Positions 8,195 to 16,545 of a stretch of 64,000 bases of DNA are shown here, one piece after another. Under the pieces are notes generated by a model. That model was not told where the DNA came from, did no database searches, and saw only the letters and a list, made by a program, of their open reading frames with translations. The translations under genes were made by a program, and so were the position numbers. The stretch comes from Paraclostridium bifermentans (GTDB taxonomy: Bacteria; Bacillota; Clostridia; Peptostreptococcales; Peptostreptococcaceae), in contig NZ_CP079737.1 in assembly GCF_019916025.1 (NCBI RefSeq), forward strand, positions 1,116,001-1,180,000, given 5' to 3'. Every line of letters starts with the position of its first letter. The stretch's first letter is position 1.

Positions 8195-9256
8195 ATGAAA
8201 AAAAGGTTTATAGTATTAGCATCAGCACTTATGATTATAGCTCAACCATTTGTAGCAGATGCGCATTCAGGAAGAACTGATTCATCTGGAGGACATAGGG
8301 ATAATAAAAATAAGTCTGGGTTAGGATCATATCACTATCATTGTGGAGGATACCCAGCACATTTACACACAAATGGATGTCCTTATACAGGAGGATCAAG
8401 TGAAAGTTCTTCACCATCTCAAGGAGGAAGTAGCTCAAACTCTCAAAGTAATAGCAGTTCTAAAGTTCAAGTACCAAGTGGACCATCAAGACAAAGTATA
8501 ATTGAAAAAGGCTCAAATGAAGGTTATAGTGATGGATATAATATGAGAGATAGTAGGGAGTACTCATATTCAGGTAGTTACGAATCAGATTATCAAGAGG
8601 CATATAGAGAAGCTTTTTATAAGGGTAAAGAAAAGTTAGAAAAAGAGGAAAGTGAAGCAAGAGAAAAGGGTTATAATGATGGTAAATCAAATAATTACGA
8701 TAACATATATGTGCAAGAAACAGTTTTAAAATCATATAAAGAAAACTTTGATAAGGGAAACAAAGAATATAAAGATGAAAAGATAGCTGAGTATAAAGCA
8801 CTTGGAAAAAATGATTGTGAGAATAATATAAAATATAGAAACTTTGAATCAGGGTTGGATTCTGAGTTTATAGATGCATATAAAGAGTCATATGAAGATA
8901 CATATACAAATATAAAAAATGAAGAACATAAAGCTATTGGTTATAAAAACGGAATTATAAATAAGTATAATAATAAAATAGATTCAAAATATAAAGCTAG
9001 TTATGATGAAGGATTTAATTCAGGGGCAGACGAGAGGTCTAAGGTTCTAGAGGATAGTTTTAACCAAGGTTATGAAGGTGAAGCATTAAAGTTTGATGAG
9101 AAATTTAATCCAATAAAATCAGAGATAGAAAAGCAGTACAATGAAGGGGAAAAAGAAAGCAAAAAAGATTTAGCTATGGGACTTGGAGGAACAGCTGTTG
9201 TAGGGGTTGCTGGAGTTGTAGCATTTAACAAGATTAAAAAGAAGAAAAGCAGTTAA
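8195..9256 (+). CDS. Secreted YHYH-domain protein with C-terminal membrane anchor
   Basis: A 353-residue surface protein. A signal peptide (MKKRFIVLASALMIIAQPFVADA) is followed by a short histidine/cysteine-rich YHYH module (HSGRTDSSGGHRD, then SYHYHCGGYPAHLHTNGCPY) that looks suited to binding a metal ion. A Ser/Gly/Gln linker comes next. A long charged region (about 110-320) carries loosely repeated [Y/F]xxG motifs such as NEGYSDGYN, YNDG, FDKG, YDEGFNSG and FNQGYEG. A hydrophobic segment near 328-345 and a lysine-rich tail anchor the C-terminus. GGAGG lies 12 bases before the ATG. The function of YHYH proteins is unknown to me. Confidence 0.75.
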   Translation: MKKRFIVLASALMIIAQPFVADAHSGRTDSSGGHRDNKNKSGLGSYHYHCGGYPAHLHTNGCPYTGGSSESSSPSQGGSSSNSQSNSSSKVQVPSGPSRQSIIEKGSNEGYSDGYNMRDSREYSYSGSYESDYQEAYREAFYKGKEKLEKEESEAREKGYNDGKSNNYDNIYVQETVLKSYKENFDKGNKEYKDEKIAEYKALGKNDCENNIKYRNFESGLDSEFIDAYKESYEDTYTNIKNEEHKAIGYKNGIINKYNNKIDSKYKASYDEGFNSGADERSKVLEDSFNQGYEGEALKFDEKFNPIKSEIEKQYNEGEKESKKDLAMGLGGTAVVGVAGVVAFNKIKKKKSS

Positions 9257-9306
9257 TAAACATTTGAAATTATAAATTTAAAGTATGTGTATGCTAAAGT
9301 TAGAAA

Positions 9307-9436
9307 ATGATAAATATGTAAGTTTTATAGACATTAAAAGCATATTTACAGATTTGGGAGAAAAACTTATATTTTATCCGAAGCACTAAACTGCTTATAC
9401 ATAATAACCTCTATGTAGGAAAACACGACATAGGGG
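9307..9436. repeat. Structured intergenic repeat, copy 2
   Basis: The same block order as at 7304-7432: GATAAATATGTAAGTTTTA, then CATTAAAAGCATATTTA, TTTGGGAGAAAAACTTATA, TTTTATCCGAAGCA, and a terminal CGACATAGGGGTTA hairpin. The two copies differ at scattered positions. It fills most of the 320-base gap between the YHYH gene and the next gene and probably terminates the former. Confidence 0.75.
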
Positions 9437-9577
9437 TTAATTTTATTAGAAAATCCAATTACTATAAAAAATAATTATTTTTTCGACAAGAAAAGGCAAT
9501 TTTTTTATAAATAATATGATATATTATTTGAGCACTAATATGCAATTATTAATATTTATATGTAAAAGGAGACATAA

Positions 9578-10177
9578 ATGAAAGACAGAATTAAAGAGTT
9601 TTTAAGAAACAACAAAGCATTAGTTATAGTTGGAGTGGTGTGCTTTATATTAGGGATAGGAGTAGCACCAAAAGGTATAAGTGAAGATGAATACAACAAA
9701 GTAAAGTCTAACTATGAAACAACTAAAAGTGAATTAGATAATTCTAAAAAAACTATAACTGAGTTACAGGGCAAAGTTAAAGAAGCAGAGCCATTTTTCA
9801 AGATGGATAATGCTGAAAAAGAAGCTATGAAAATTGAATCTGAAAAAAAAGAAGCGGAACTTAAAGCAGAGCAAGAAAGATTAGCAAAGGAAAAGAAACA
9901 AGCTGAGTTAGATGCTAGAAGTGTAACATTGGGGAATGGTACATATTTAGTAGGGAAAGATATACCAGAAGGTGTATACGATTTAACTGCAGTTAAAGGT
10001 GGAGGAAATGTTCAATCTTCAGATTTTAAGGTAAACTTAATCATGGGAGTTAACGGAAGTTCAGACTTCTATCAAAGGGAGCAACAAAATGTATCATTAA
10101 GAGATGGAGCAACTATAGATTTAAAAAATGTAACTGTTAAATTTGTTCCAGATGATGAATATGTTATAAAAAAATAG
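9578..10177 (+). CDS. Membrane-anchored coiled-coil protein of unknown function
   Basis: A 199-residue protein with one N-terminal membrane segment (about residues 14-31, LVIVGVVCFILGIGVAP). A charged helical region follows at about 35-118, rich in Lys, Glu and Ala, that looks like a coiled coil. A C-terminal beta-rich domain at about 120-199 contains the phrase GTYLVGKDIPEGVYDLTA, seen in many Gram-positive surface domains that mark a conditional or default value. AAAGGAG precedes the ATG. It is monocistronic, between repeat copies 2 and 3. I cannot assign a function. Confidence 0.7.
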   Translation: MKDRIKEFLRNNKALVIVGVVCFILGIGVAPKGISEDEYNKVKSNYETTKSELDNSKKTITELQGKVKEAEPFFKMDNAEKEAMKIESEKKEAELKAEQERLAKEKKQAELDARSVTLGNGTYLVGKDIPEGVYDLTAVKGGGNVQSSDFKVNLIMGVNGSSDFYQREQQNVSLRDGATIDLKNVTVKFVPDDEYVIKK

Positions 10178-10244
10178 TTAAAAGCAATACAAAAATTATA
10201 AATGGGGATTTATAAGCGGAAATTAATAATATAAATTAAAAAAA

Positions 10245-10328
10245 GGTGTATACCAAAATTAGAAAAGGATAAATATATAAGCTTTGTAAGAAAAACTTAT
10301 ATATTTATCCGAAACTTTGGTATACACC
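10245..10328. repeat. Structured intergenic repeat, copy 3 (short form), bidirectional terminator
   Basis: An outer stem GGTGTATACCAAA / TTTGGTATACACC encloses GGATAAATATATAAG ... CTTATATATTTATCC, the core pairing of copies 1 and 2, with a shortened centre (CTTTGTAAGAAAAA). T-runs flank both sides (ATTTTTA on plus; A-run on the left). It separates convergent genes. Confidence 0.78.
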
Positions 10329-10338
10329 ATTTTTACGT

Positions 10339-11502
10339 CTAAATAAATAATATTAAATAAACTATTGGAATTGCAACTATAAGTCCTAATACATTATAAA
10401 ATGTAAAACATTTTAAATAAGTAGAGCTATCATCTTTAAACTCATTAGTATAAATCTTATACGAAATAACACTAGCTAAAGAGGCTATAAGAGTACCCAT
10501 ACCTCCAATATTCACACCAAGTAATAGTTCTTTAAAGTTATTTGTAAATCCAGATAAAAGCATAGTAGCTGGAACATTACTTATAACCTGACTAGATAGT
10601 ATTGAAGTTATAAAAGTAGACTGAGGACTATTTAAAAGACTCATCATAAAACTTCTAATATAATCCATTGTAGAAATATTCCCTATAAATATGAAAAATC
10701 CTATAAATGTAAGAAGTAATGAATAATCAATTTGTTTTAGTAATCTTTTATTTAAGATAAGTACAGTTAATAAAGTTATAATAAATGCTAGTCTATAGTC
10801 TACTATGTGAAAAACAGATAAAAGTATAATAGCAAATAATATAGAAAATAAAATTACATATCCTTTATTTTCTATTTCTACATCTTCTAAGTACAAGTCT
10901 AACTTGATTTTTTTACTTTTTAATATGATAACACTTAAAAACAGTACAGATAAAATTACCAAAGGAGCGGTTATCTTAAAAAAGTCACTAGGATCTAAAT
11001 TATAAAAAGAGTATATAAATAGATTTTGAGGATTACCCATAGGAGTAAAACTACTTCCTAAATTTGCAGCAAGTGTTTGTAAAATAACTATTTTTAACAC
11101 ATTAATATCTGACTTTTTAGCAACTACGATACTAAGAGGAACAAAGGTAATAAGTGCGACATCATTTGTGACTACCATTGACGCTAAAAAAGTTATAAAC
11201 ACAAGTGCAAATGATATTGACGTATAAGTACTACATTTTCTTAGTAACGATATAGCGATGCTATCTAAAACTTTGAGTTCCTTAAAAGCTACAACAACTA
11301 CCATAAGATTAAATAGTAGTATTAAAACTTTAAAATCAATATATGATAATTTTGGACTAGATATAAAAGAAGTTATAATTGCTAAAGAAACTGAAAGTAT
11401 TAGTACTATTTCTTTTTTTATAAAGTTTTTTAAATTATTCTTATTAGAGTTATGATTATCAATTATTGGAATTGATAGTTCTTGGTTGTTATTATTAAGC
11501 AT
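10339..11502 (-). CDS. ArsB/NhaD (SLC13-like) anion or Na+/H+ permease family protein
   Basis: A 387-residue inner-membrane protein with about ten hydrophobic segments, fitting the ion-transporter superfamily of ArsB, NhaD and CitMHS. Support comes from the conserved region TNDVALITFVPLSIVVAK and from ANLGSSFTPMGNPQNLF, the NxG-type hairpin signature. A repeat of this near the C-terminus is SNVPATMLLSGF. The member could move an inorganic or dicarboxylate anion, or exchange sodium for protons. It is alone on its strand, with the start next to the long upstream region of the TSUP gene. Confidence 0.78.
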   Translation of the reverse strand: MLNNNNQELSIPIIDNHNSNKNNLKNFIKKEIVLILSVSLAIITSFISSPKLSYIDFKVLILLFNLMVVVVAFKELKVLDSIAISLLRKCSTYTSISFALVFITFLASMVVTNDVALITFVPLSIVVAKKSDINVLKIVILQTLAANLGSSFTPMGNPQNLFIYSFYNLDPSDFFKITAPLVILSVLFLSVIILKSKKIKLDLYLEDVEIENKGYVILFSILFAIILLSVFHIVDYRLAFIITLLTVLILNKRLLKQIDYSLLLTFIGFFIFIGNISTMDYIRSFMMSLLNSPQSTFITSILSSQVISNVPATMLLSGFTNNFKELLLGVNIGGMGTLIASLASVISYKIYTNEFKDDSSTYLKCFTFYNVLGLIVAIPIVYLILFI

Positions 11503-11886
11503 TTAAAATCTCCCTATATGTTTTTTCTACCTTAAAAGATTTTACAATAGAAGCTTATTTTTATCTATAAGTAAAATTAAAAAACATCATAAAAAATTAT
11601 AATTTAGGACATCATATACTTAATGAAAGATATGTCTAAAAAATGACAATAGTCTGAAAATTGACATTATGAAAATTAAATCTAAAAAGCAAGTAAAATA
11701 GCCATTAATAGAAAGATTTAATTTGATACATTAAAAAAACATGTCTGTTTATTGACTTTTTGACAAGTTTAGAATAAATTACACAAAATTTTAAGAATAA
11801 ATAGATTCCAATGCAAATATATATAAAATACCAAAGATTTGAAAGATTTAAACGATTTAAAATTTTATTGTTAATAAAAGAACAAG
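11503..11886. other. Long AT-rich intergenic stretch upstream of the sigma-54 promoter
   Basis: No gene is visible. The stretch holds several TGACA/TTGAC-like words (near 11641-11672 and 11752-11767) at a distance typical of activator sites for sigma-54 promoters, but I cannot define an operator with confidence. Confidence 0.35.
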
Positions 11887-11902
11887 TGGCACAATACTTG
11901 CT
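11887..11902 (+). promoter_or_regulatory. Sigma-54 (-24/-12) promoter
   Basis: TGGCAC, five bases, then TTGC: an exact match to the RpoN core, with GG and GC separated by the required spacing. The predicted transcript starts near 11913 and leaves a leader of about 95 bases before the TSUP transporter gene. Confidence 0.85.
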
Positions 11903-11944
11903 TTTTTAAAAGGTATTAGGCTTTTACAGGGGGTGAAAGTTAAA

Positions 11945-12016
11945 ATGAGCCGACTCACGAATGTGATGATTAAGGGGAAAAAACAAGTATATATTAGGGG
12001 GTTCAACTATGATTAA
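11945..12016 (+). CDS. Possible 23-residue leader peptide overlapping the TSUP gene
   Basis: An ATG seven bases after GGGGGTGA opens a 23-codon frame (MSRLTNVMIKGKKQVYIRG, then FNYD) whose stop at 12014-12016 lies just inside the start of the transporter gene. The ribosome site is strong and the overlap suggests translational coupling or a leader peptide. The peptide is basic and has no obvious regulatory codon run. It may be fortuitous. Confidence 0.35.
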   Translation: MSRLTNVMIKGKKQVYIRGFNYD

Positions 12017-12884
12017 CGTAATAAGAGTTTTACTAGGCGTATTTACAGCTTTCTTTGGATTTTCATATTTTAAGGATATAGCAAAAGCAAAATCAGAAAA
12101 CAACTTCGAAGATGTATCAGCAGGTAAAGCAGTAGCAACAGGTTTTGTAACAGACTTTTTTGATACACTGGGAATAGGATCTTTTGCACCAACGGTTGCA
12201 ATGTTTAATGCTTTAAAGATGAATATATCAGACAGATTAATACCTGGTACATTAAATGTATGTCATACTATACCAGTTGTTTTAGAAGCATTTATATTTA
12301 CAACTGTTATAAAGGTAGATCCAGTAACTTTAATATGCTTAATAGGAGCAGCTGTAGTAGGTTCATACCTTGGAGCTGGAGTTATAGCTAAGATGGATGA
12401 ACGTAAGATACAAATTATAATGGGTATTGCATTAGCAATAACTGCACTTTTAATGTTATTAGCTCAATTAGAATTAATGCCTGGAGGCGGAACTGCTACA
12501 GGATTAAGTGGAGCAAAACTAGTTATAGGAATAATAGGTAATTTTATATTAGGAGCATTAATGACTGCAGGTGTTGGATTATATTCTCCATGTATGGCTA
12601 TGGTTTACTTCTTAGGAATGTCACCAGATGTTGCTTTCCCTATAATGATGGGATCTTGCGCAATGTTAATGCCAGTTGCAAGTACTAAGTTTATAAAAGA
12701 AGGAGCTTACGCTAAGAAAACTTCATTCTTTATAACAATAGGTGGAGTTGTAGGTGTATTTATAGCTGCATTTATAGTTAAGAGTATGCCAATTGATATA
12801 CTAAAATGGGTAGTTATAGTAGTTATAACTTACACTTCTATATCAATGTTAAGAAAAGCATTTAAATCTGAAAGAGCAGAGTAA
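12009..12884 (+). CDS. TSUP (TauE/SafE) family anion exporter
   Basis: A 291-residue membrane protein of the TauE/SafE family, which exports sulfite, sulfoacetate, thiosulfate or other small organic and sulfur anions. It shows two homologous halves of about four membrane segments each. The first half contains FDTLGIGSFAPT and the second contains GVGLYSPCMAMVYFLGMSP. It also has a glycine-rich GSYLGAGVIAKM between halves. AGGGGG lies just upstream of the ATG. It stands alone behind a sigma-54 promoter, so expression should depend on an enhancer-binding activator not encoded nearby. A rho-independent terminator follows. The substrate is not evident. Confidence 0.85.
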   Translation: MINVIRVLLGVFTAFFGFSYFKDIAKAKSENNFEDVSAGKAVATGFVTDFFDTLGIGSFAPTVAMFNALKMNISDRLIPGTLNVCHTIPVVLEAFIFTTVIKVDPVTLICLIGAAVVGSYLGAGVIAKMDERKIQIIMGIALAITALLMLLAQLELMPGGGTATGLSGAKLVIGIIGNFILGALMTAGVGLYSPCMAMVYFLGMSPDVAFPIMMGSCAMLMPVASTKFIKEGAYAKKTSFFITIGGVVGVFIAAFIVKSMPIDILKWVVIVVITYTSISMLRKAFKSERAE

Positions 12885-12895
12885 TTTAATATAAT

Positions 12896-12930
12896 AAAAA
12901 AGAAAGTGATTATTATCACTTTCTTTTTTA
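12896..12930 (+). terminator. Terminator after the TSUP gene
   Basis: AAGAAAGTGAT pairs with ATCACTTTCTT, followed by a T-run. Confidence 0.88.
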
Positions 12931-13046
12931 TTGTATTAAAATTTATAACTAGAAAAGCTTAAAATCTATTGATATTATCATTATGAATACAAGTAAACTA
13001 TATAATAAATAATATAGATAAATATTAAAGGTGAAGGGGAAAAATA

Positions 13047-13523
13047 ATGAAATATTATATGAAATCTAAATTGTTTAAAATTAAAGAAGATTTCTGGATA
13101 CAAAATGAAGAAAATGAAGAAGTGTTCTTTGTAGATAATAAATTATTTGCAGTTGGTCTTCAATTTGATTTTATTAAAGATGAAAAAACATTATACTCTG
13201 TTAAGGAGACTGTAATATCACTTCTAGCTAAATACCAAGTTAAAGAAGGTAATGAGGTTGTAGCTGAGGTAAATAAAAAACCTTCGTTTATGAGAGATAG
13301 TATAAAGATAGAAAGTAAATATGGGGATTTAAATGTAACAGGAGATATAATTGATCACAATTATGAAATATATAAAGGAAGTGAGCAAATAGCTAAAATT
13401 CATAAAGAAGTTTTTACTTTTACAGATAGCTATAATGTAGAAACTGATTTTGAAGATGAAGCATTTATTTTAACTTTGGCAGTTATAGTAGATGATATAA
13501 TTGATAAACAAAGAAGTAAATAA
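13047..13523 (+). CDS. LURP-one/YxjI-family protein (Tubby-like fold)
   Basis: A 158-residue protein of the LURP-one-related (YxjI) family, which folds as a closed beta barrel like the Tubby C-terminal domain. Visible signs are the alternating short strands, the opening YYMKSKLFKIKEDFWI with EEVFFVDNKLFAVG, and the closing segment FTDSYNVE followed by a hydrophobic helix (ILTLAVIVDDII). There is no signal peptide. AAGGTGAAGGGG lies before the ATG. Its role is unknown; membrane or lipid interaction is a guess from the fold. Confidence 0.75.
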   Translation: MKYYMKSKLFKIKEDFWIQNEENEEVFFVDNKLFAVGLQFDFIKDEKTLYSVKETVISLLAKYQVKEGNEVVAEVNKKPSFMRDSIKIESKYGDLNVTGDIIDHNYEIYKGSEQIAKIHKEVFTFTDSYNVETDFEDEAFILTLAVIVDDIIDKQRSK

Positions 13524-13613
13524 TTTAAAATTGAATATTTTTTCGCATCAATATGTATATTTAGGAGACAATAAGTTTGAAAAAATAATATTTATATGTA
13601 TAGGTGATATAGT

Positions 13614-14327
13614 ATGAAAGAAAAAAAAGAGTTATTGTTAGCAGTTTTTATACTTGTAGGATTATTTTGCGTAAAAACATTCGTTGAAGAACTAGAAAAA
13701 AAGAGTTTAAGTAATGATACTCAAAATATTATTCAAACTTATAGTGATACTAAAGAAGATCCTTTAAATAGACTAAAAAAAGGAAATGAAATATATATAG
13801 ATGCGAACTACAATAAAAATCAAATTGATAAAGCTACAAGAAAAAAACTTAATGAAGGCGGACAAAAACCTTATGCTGTTATTTTAACTTGTTCTGATTC
13901 AAGAGTGGTTCCTGAAAATATATTTTACACAGGGATAGGAGAACTATTTGTGATTAGAGTTGCTGGAAATGTGGTTGATGACACTGTATTAGGAAGCATT
14001 GAATACGGTATAAGTAAGTTAGATGTACCTTTAATTGTAGTTATGGGGCATGATGACTGTGGAGCTGTAAAAGGAGCATCTGAAAAATATATAAATGGAA
14101 AGCTAGAAACTATAGTTGAAGAAATTAAACCAAGTTATGAAAAAGCAAAATTACAAGGTGGCTCAAAAGAAGAAATTTATAATAATGCAGTTAAGTTTAA
14201 CACTGAGAACTCTATTAATTTAATTAAAGAAAATGAAATTATTAAAAAATATATTGATGAGAAAAGAGTTAAAGTAACTGGAGCTAATTATGATATGGAA
14301 ACAGGGTTAGTTAAATGGTTGGACTAA
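13614..14327 (+). CDS. Membrane-anchored beta-carbonic anhydrase
   Basis: A 237-residue beta-class carbonic anhydrase that interconverts CO2 and bicarbonate. Zinc ligands and the active-site dyad are seen in TCSDSRVVPE (Cys, Asp, Arg) and GHDDCGAVKGA (His, Cys). Unlike ordinary cytosolic members it begins with a hydrophobic segment (residues about 6-22, LLLAVFILVGLFCVKTF) and a ~40-residue linker, so the catalytic domain is probably tethered outside the membrane. The upstream Shine-Dalgarno is weak (AGGTGA). A terminator follows. Assignment to the family is firm; the location is inferred. Confidence 0.9.
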   Translation: MKEKKELLLAVFILVGLFCVKTFVEELEKKSLSNDTQNIIQTYSDTKEDPLNRLKKGNEIYIDANYNKNQIDKATRKKLNEGGQKPYAVILTCSDSRVVPENIFYTGIGELFVIRVAGNVVDDTVLGSIEYGISKLDVPLIVVMGHDDCGAVKGASEKYINGKLETIVEEIKPSYEKAKLQGGSKEEIYNNAVKFNTENSINLIKENEIIKKYIDEKRVKVTGANYDMETGLVKWLD

Positions 14328-14353
14328 TTTTATAATTCGAAAAATTTAAACTT

Positions 14354-14386
14354 AAAGGGAGTAATACGAAATTACTCCCTTTGTGT
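14354..14386 (+). terminator. Terminator after the carbonic anhydrase gene
   Basis: AAAGGGAGTAAT pairs with ATTACTCCCTTT with a four-base loop, followed by a T-rich stretch. Confidence 0.85.
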
Positions 14387-14457
14387 TTTAAAAACATAAA
14401 AGTAGTGGTATATTACTTTATAGAAAAATTTTGAGAAATATCAAAGGAGATTTTATT

Positions 14458-16380
14458 ATGGAGAAGAAAAAAATCTTATCTACTACCATAATGTTTGTAG
14501 TTATAGTAGCAGCAATCGTAGGTTTTAAAAGTGTTTTTGGAGATGAAAACACACTGGTTGGAGTAGCAGGAATTACAGCTGCTTTATCATTACTAGGAAC
14601 AGATTATACTATAAACCCACTAAGAAACACAGTGTATTTTGTAGGGTTGGAGGTTGTATTAGGTGTAGGAGCTTTTCTAGCTACAAATAATTCAATTTTA
14701 GCATTAATTATAACTTTTATATTAATATTTACTGTTTTATATAACTTTACATATAATACTAAAAAACCTACTTATGTAGCTTTTACATTAGGTTATCTAT
14801 TTATGTTATATAGCCCTGTTGACATAAAAGAGTTGCCAACTAGAATAGTAGCTCTTGTATTTTGTGGATTAGCAATAATGGCAATTCAGATGATAGCTAA
14901 TAAAAATAAGCTTAAAACACAATCTAAAAAAACAATAAATAGTTCTATAGAGTACATAAGTGAGGAAATAAACTGCATATTAGAAAATAAAAATTTAGAT
15001 TTTGTAAATGAGTTAAACAAAAAAACATACATAGGAATAAGAGATTTAATATCTGATATGTATAAAAGAATAGATAAAGATATAAACTTACCTATTGAAA
15101 TTATGCAAAGTTTATTTATAAGTAGATTTTTAGAAAGCATTAACTTAACAATAGGTAAAATTAAGGATGATAGAAATGATAATGAAGGTTATTTTAAAAC
15201 ATTAAATGAAGTAAAAAACTTATTAGTAGAAATTGATAATTTTACAAATGAAAATTTAAGCATAGACGAATTAATAAATAAACTAAGTCAATATGCTGGA
15301 GATACAGATAAAATAGAACCGAATTATTATTTAATATATGAACTTAAAGATGCAGCAGATTTATTAAGTTATGATTTAAAAGACTCTAGGGATAAAAAAA
15401 TAGATAAAATTAAGGAAAATTATTTTGTAACAGATTTACTAGATAGAGTAAATGATTTAAAAAATAACATGAGTAAGGATTCTCTTAAGTTTACATTTGC
15501 ATTAAGAGGAGCTATTGTTACAAGTATTGGTGTTTTTATAGTTAGTATTTTCGATCTTGAATATGGAAAATGGTTAGTGTTTAGTTTATCGTCTATAGTT
15601 CAACCTTATCTTGAAGCTAGTAAGATAAAAGGTAAGGATAGACTTGTAGGTACTGTGATAGGATTGGTAATTTTTGAAATTTTATTTTACTTAATAAAAG
15701 ATAATTCAGCTAGAGTATTAATTATACTTGCAGTTGGGTATATAAGCAATTTCCAAACTAAATACAGAGACCAAATGATATGTACAACAATATCTGCATT
15801 AGGTGCAGCAGCTATGACTACTAGTTTGGAGATGATATCTATAAATAGACTAGTATTTGTTGTTATAGGTACTATAATTGCATTATACGCAAATAAAGTT
15901 ATACTACCTTACAAAATGAGTGATATAACTAAAAAAGACATTGAAAAATCGATAATGATAAATGAAAAAGTGCTTTCAAAATTATATGAACTAGGCAGAT
16001 TAGAATTAAAAATAGATGAAGATGTAAAAGAGATGCTATTTGTTAACAACTTAATAAATAAAAAAATAGATATAAACAACTTAACACTTTTATCAAATAG
16101 TATTGATGACTTCTTATACAATCAACGAATGTTTATGAACGACATTAGATTTTTAGTAAATAACTTTAGAAGATTTAGTAAAAATAATACAGGTGTAATG
16201 GATCTAGTTTATGATGTAGATAAGCTAATGCATAGAGAAAATTCTAAAGAGGATATAATTAAGTGCTTTAATAAAAGAGCGGATAAGTTTAGTCAATTAG
16301 TTTTAGTTGATGTTTTAGAATTAAAAGAAAATATAATAAATTCTAAGAAACTATCTAAACAAATTTCAAATGAATTATAA
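14458..16380 (+). CDS. FUSC-family membrane protein (aromatic-acid exporter-like)
   Basis: A 640-residue inner-membrane protein of the FUSC/YccS type. It has two membrane blocks, residues about 8-145 and 345-480, each with several hydrophobic segments. Each block is followed by a long soluble helical region (about 150-340 and 485-640) rich in Lys, Asp and Asn. This duplicated layout is typical of fusaric-acid-resistance and p-hydroxybenzoate-efflux relatives. The ATG at 14458 has AAAGGAG nine bases upstream; an upstream TTG (14431) lacks a ribosome site. No membrane-fusion partner is encoded, as expected for a single-membrane organism. Confidence 0.75.
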   Translation: MEKKKILSTTIMFVVIVAAIVGFKSVFGDENTLVGVAGITAALSLLGTDYTINPLRNTVYFVGLEVVLGVGAFLATNNSILALIITFILIFTVLYNFTYNTKKPTYVAFTLGYLFMLYSPVDIKELPTRIVALVFCGLAIMAIQMIANKNKLKTQSKKTINSSIEYISEEINCILENKNLDFVNELNKKTYIGIRDLISDMYKRIDKDINLPIEIMQSLFISRFLESINLTIGKIKDDRNDNEGYFKTLNEVKNLLVEIDNFTNENLSIDELINKLSQYAGDTDKIEPNYYLIYELKDAADLLSYDLKDSRDKKIDKIKENYFVTDLLDRVNDLKNNMSKDSLKFTFALRGAIVTSIGVFIVSIFDLEYGKWLVFSLSSIVQPYLEASKIKGKDRLVGTVIGLVIFEILFYLIKDNSARVLIILAVGYISNFQTKYRDQMICTTISALGAAAMTTSLEMISINRLVFVVIGTIIALYANKVILPYKMSDITKKDIEKSIMINEKVLSKLYELGRLELKIDEDVKEMLFVNNLINKKIDINNLTLLSNSIDDFLYNQRMFMNDIRFLVNNFRRFSKNNTGVMDLVYDVDKLMHRENSKEDIIKCFNKRADKFSQLVLVDVLELKENIINSKKLSKQISNEL

Positions 16381-16391
16381 TTTAAATTTGA

Positions 16392-16432
16392 TCATGAAAT
16401 GCATTTCATTACATAAAAAATGCATTTCATGA
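16392..16432. terminator. Inverted repeat downstream of the FUSC gene
   Basis: Perfect 15-bp arms, TCATGAAATGCATTT and AAATGCATTTCATGA, separated by 11 bases. It lacks a clear T-run, so it may be a weak terminator or an operator for cstA. Confidence 0.5.
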
Positions 16433-16484
16433 ATATAAAATAACGTTTTACTCGTTAATCGACAAATTAAAACATAAAGCAATA

Positions 16485-16521
16485 TATAATGATGTTAAGA
16501 AAAGAAATTCTTAACATCATT
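16485..16521 (+). promoter_or_regulatory. Candidate -10 overlapping a hairpin in front of cstA
   Basis: TATAAT at 16485-16490 overlaps a perfect stem, AATGATGTTAAGAA with TTCTTAACATCATT, which ends in a run of eight T residues 25 bases before the cstA start. It could be an attenuator for read-through transcription or an operator over the promoter. An ATG inside the stem is not the gene start. Confidence 0.55.
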
Positions 16522-16545
16522 TTTTTTAGGGAAGGAGCGATTGAT

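Noticed and set aside
8092-8280. 62-residue frame before and overlapping the YHYH gene
   Set aside because: No ribosome site, Ile/Lys-rich AT translation, and overlap with a better-supported gene in another frame.
8235-8801. Minus-strand frames opposite the YHYH protein gene
   Set aside because: Tyr/Leu/His-rich shadow translations with no start signals; the plus strand has signal peptide and motif support.
16489-16545. ATG at 16489 as cstA start
   Set aside because: It lies in the left arm of a terminator-like stem and overlaps a -10 box. The GTG at 16546 has a good ribosome site and a family-like N-terminus.
16381-16545. T-box riboswitch before cstA
   Set aside because: The stretch is only 165 bases and lacks a T-box sequence or specifier-loop arrangement.
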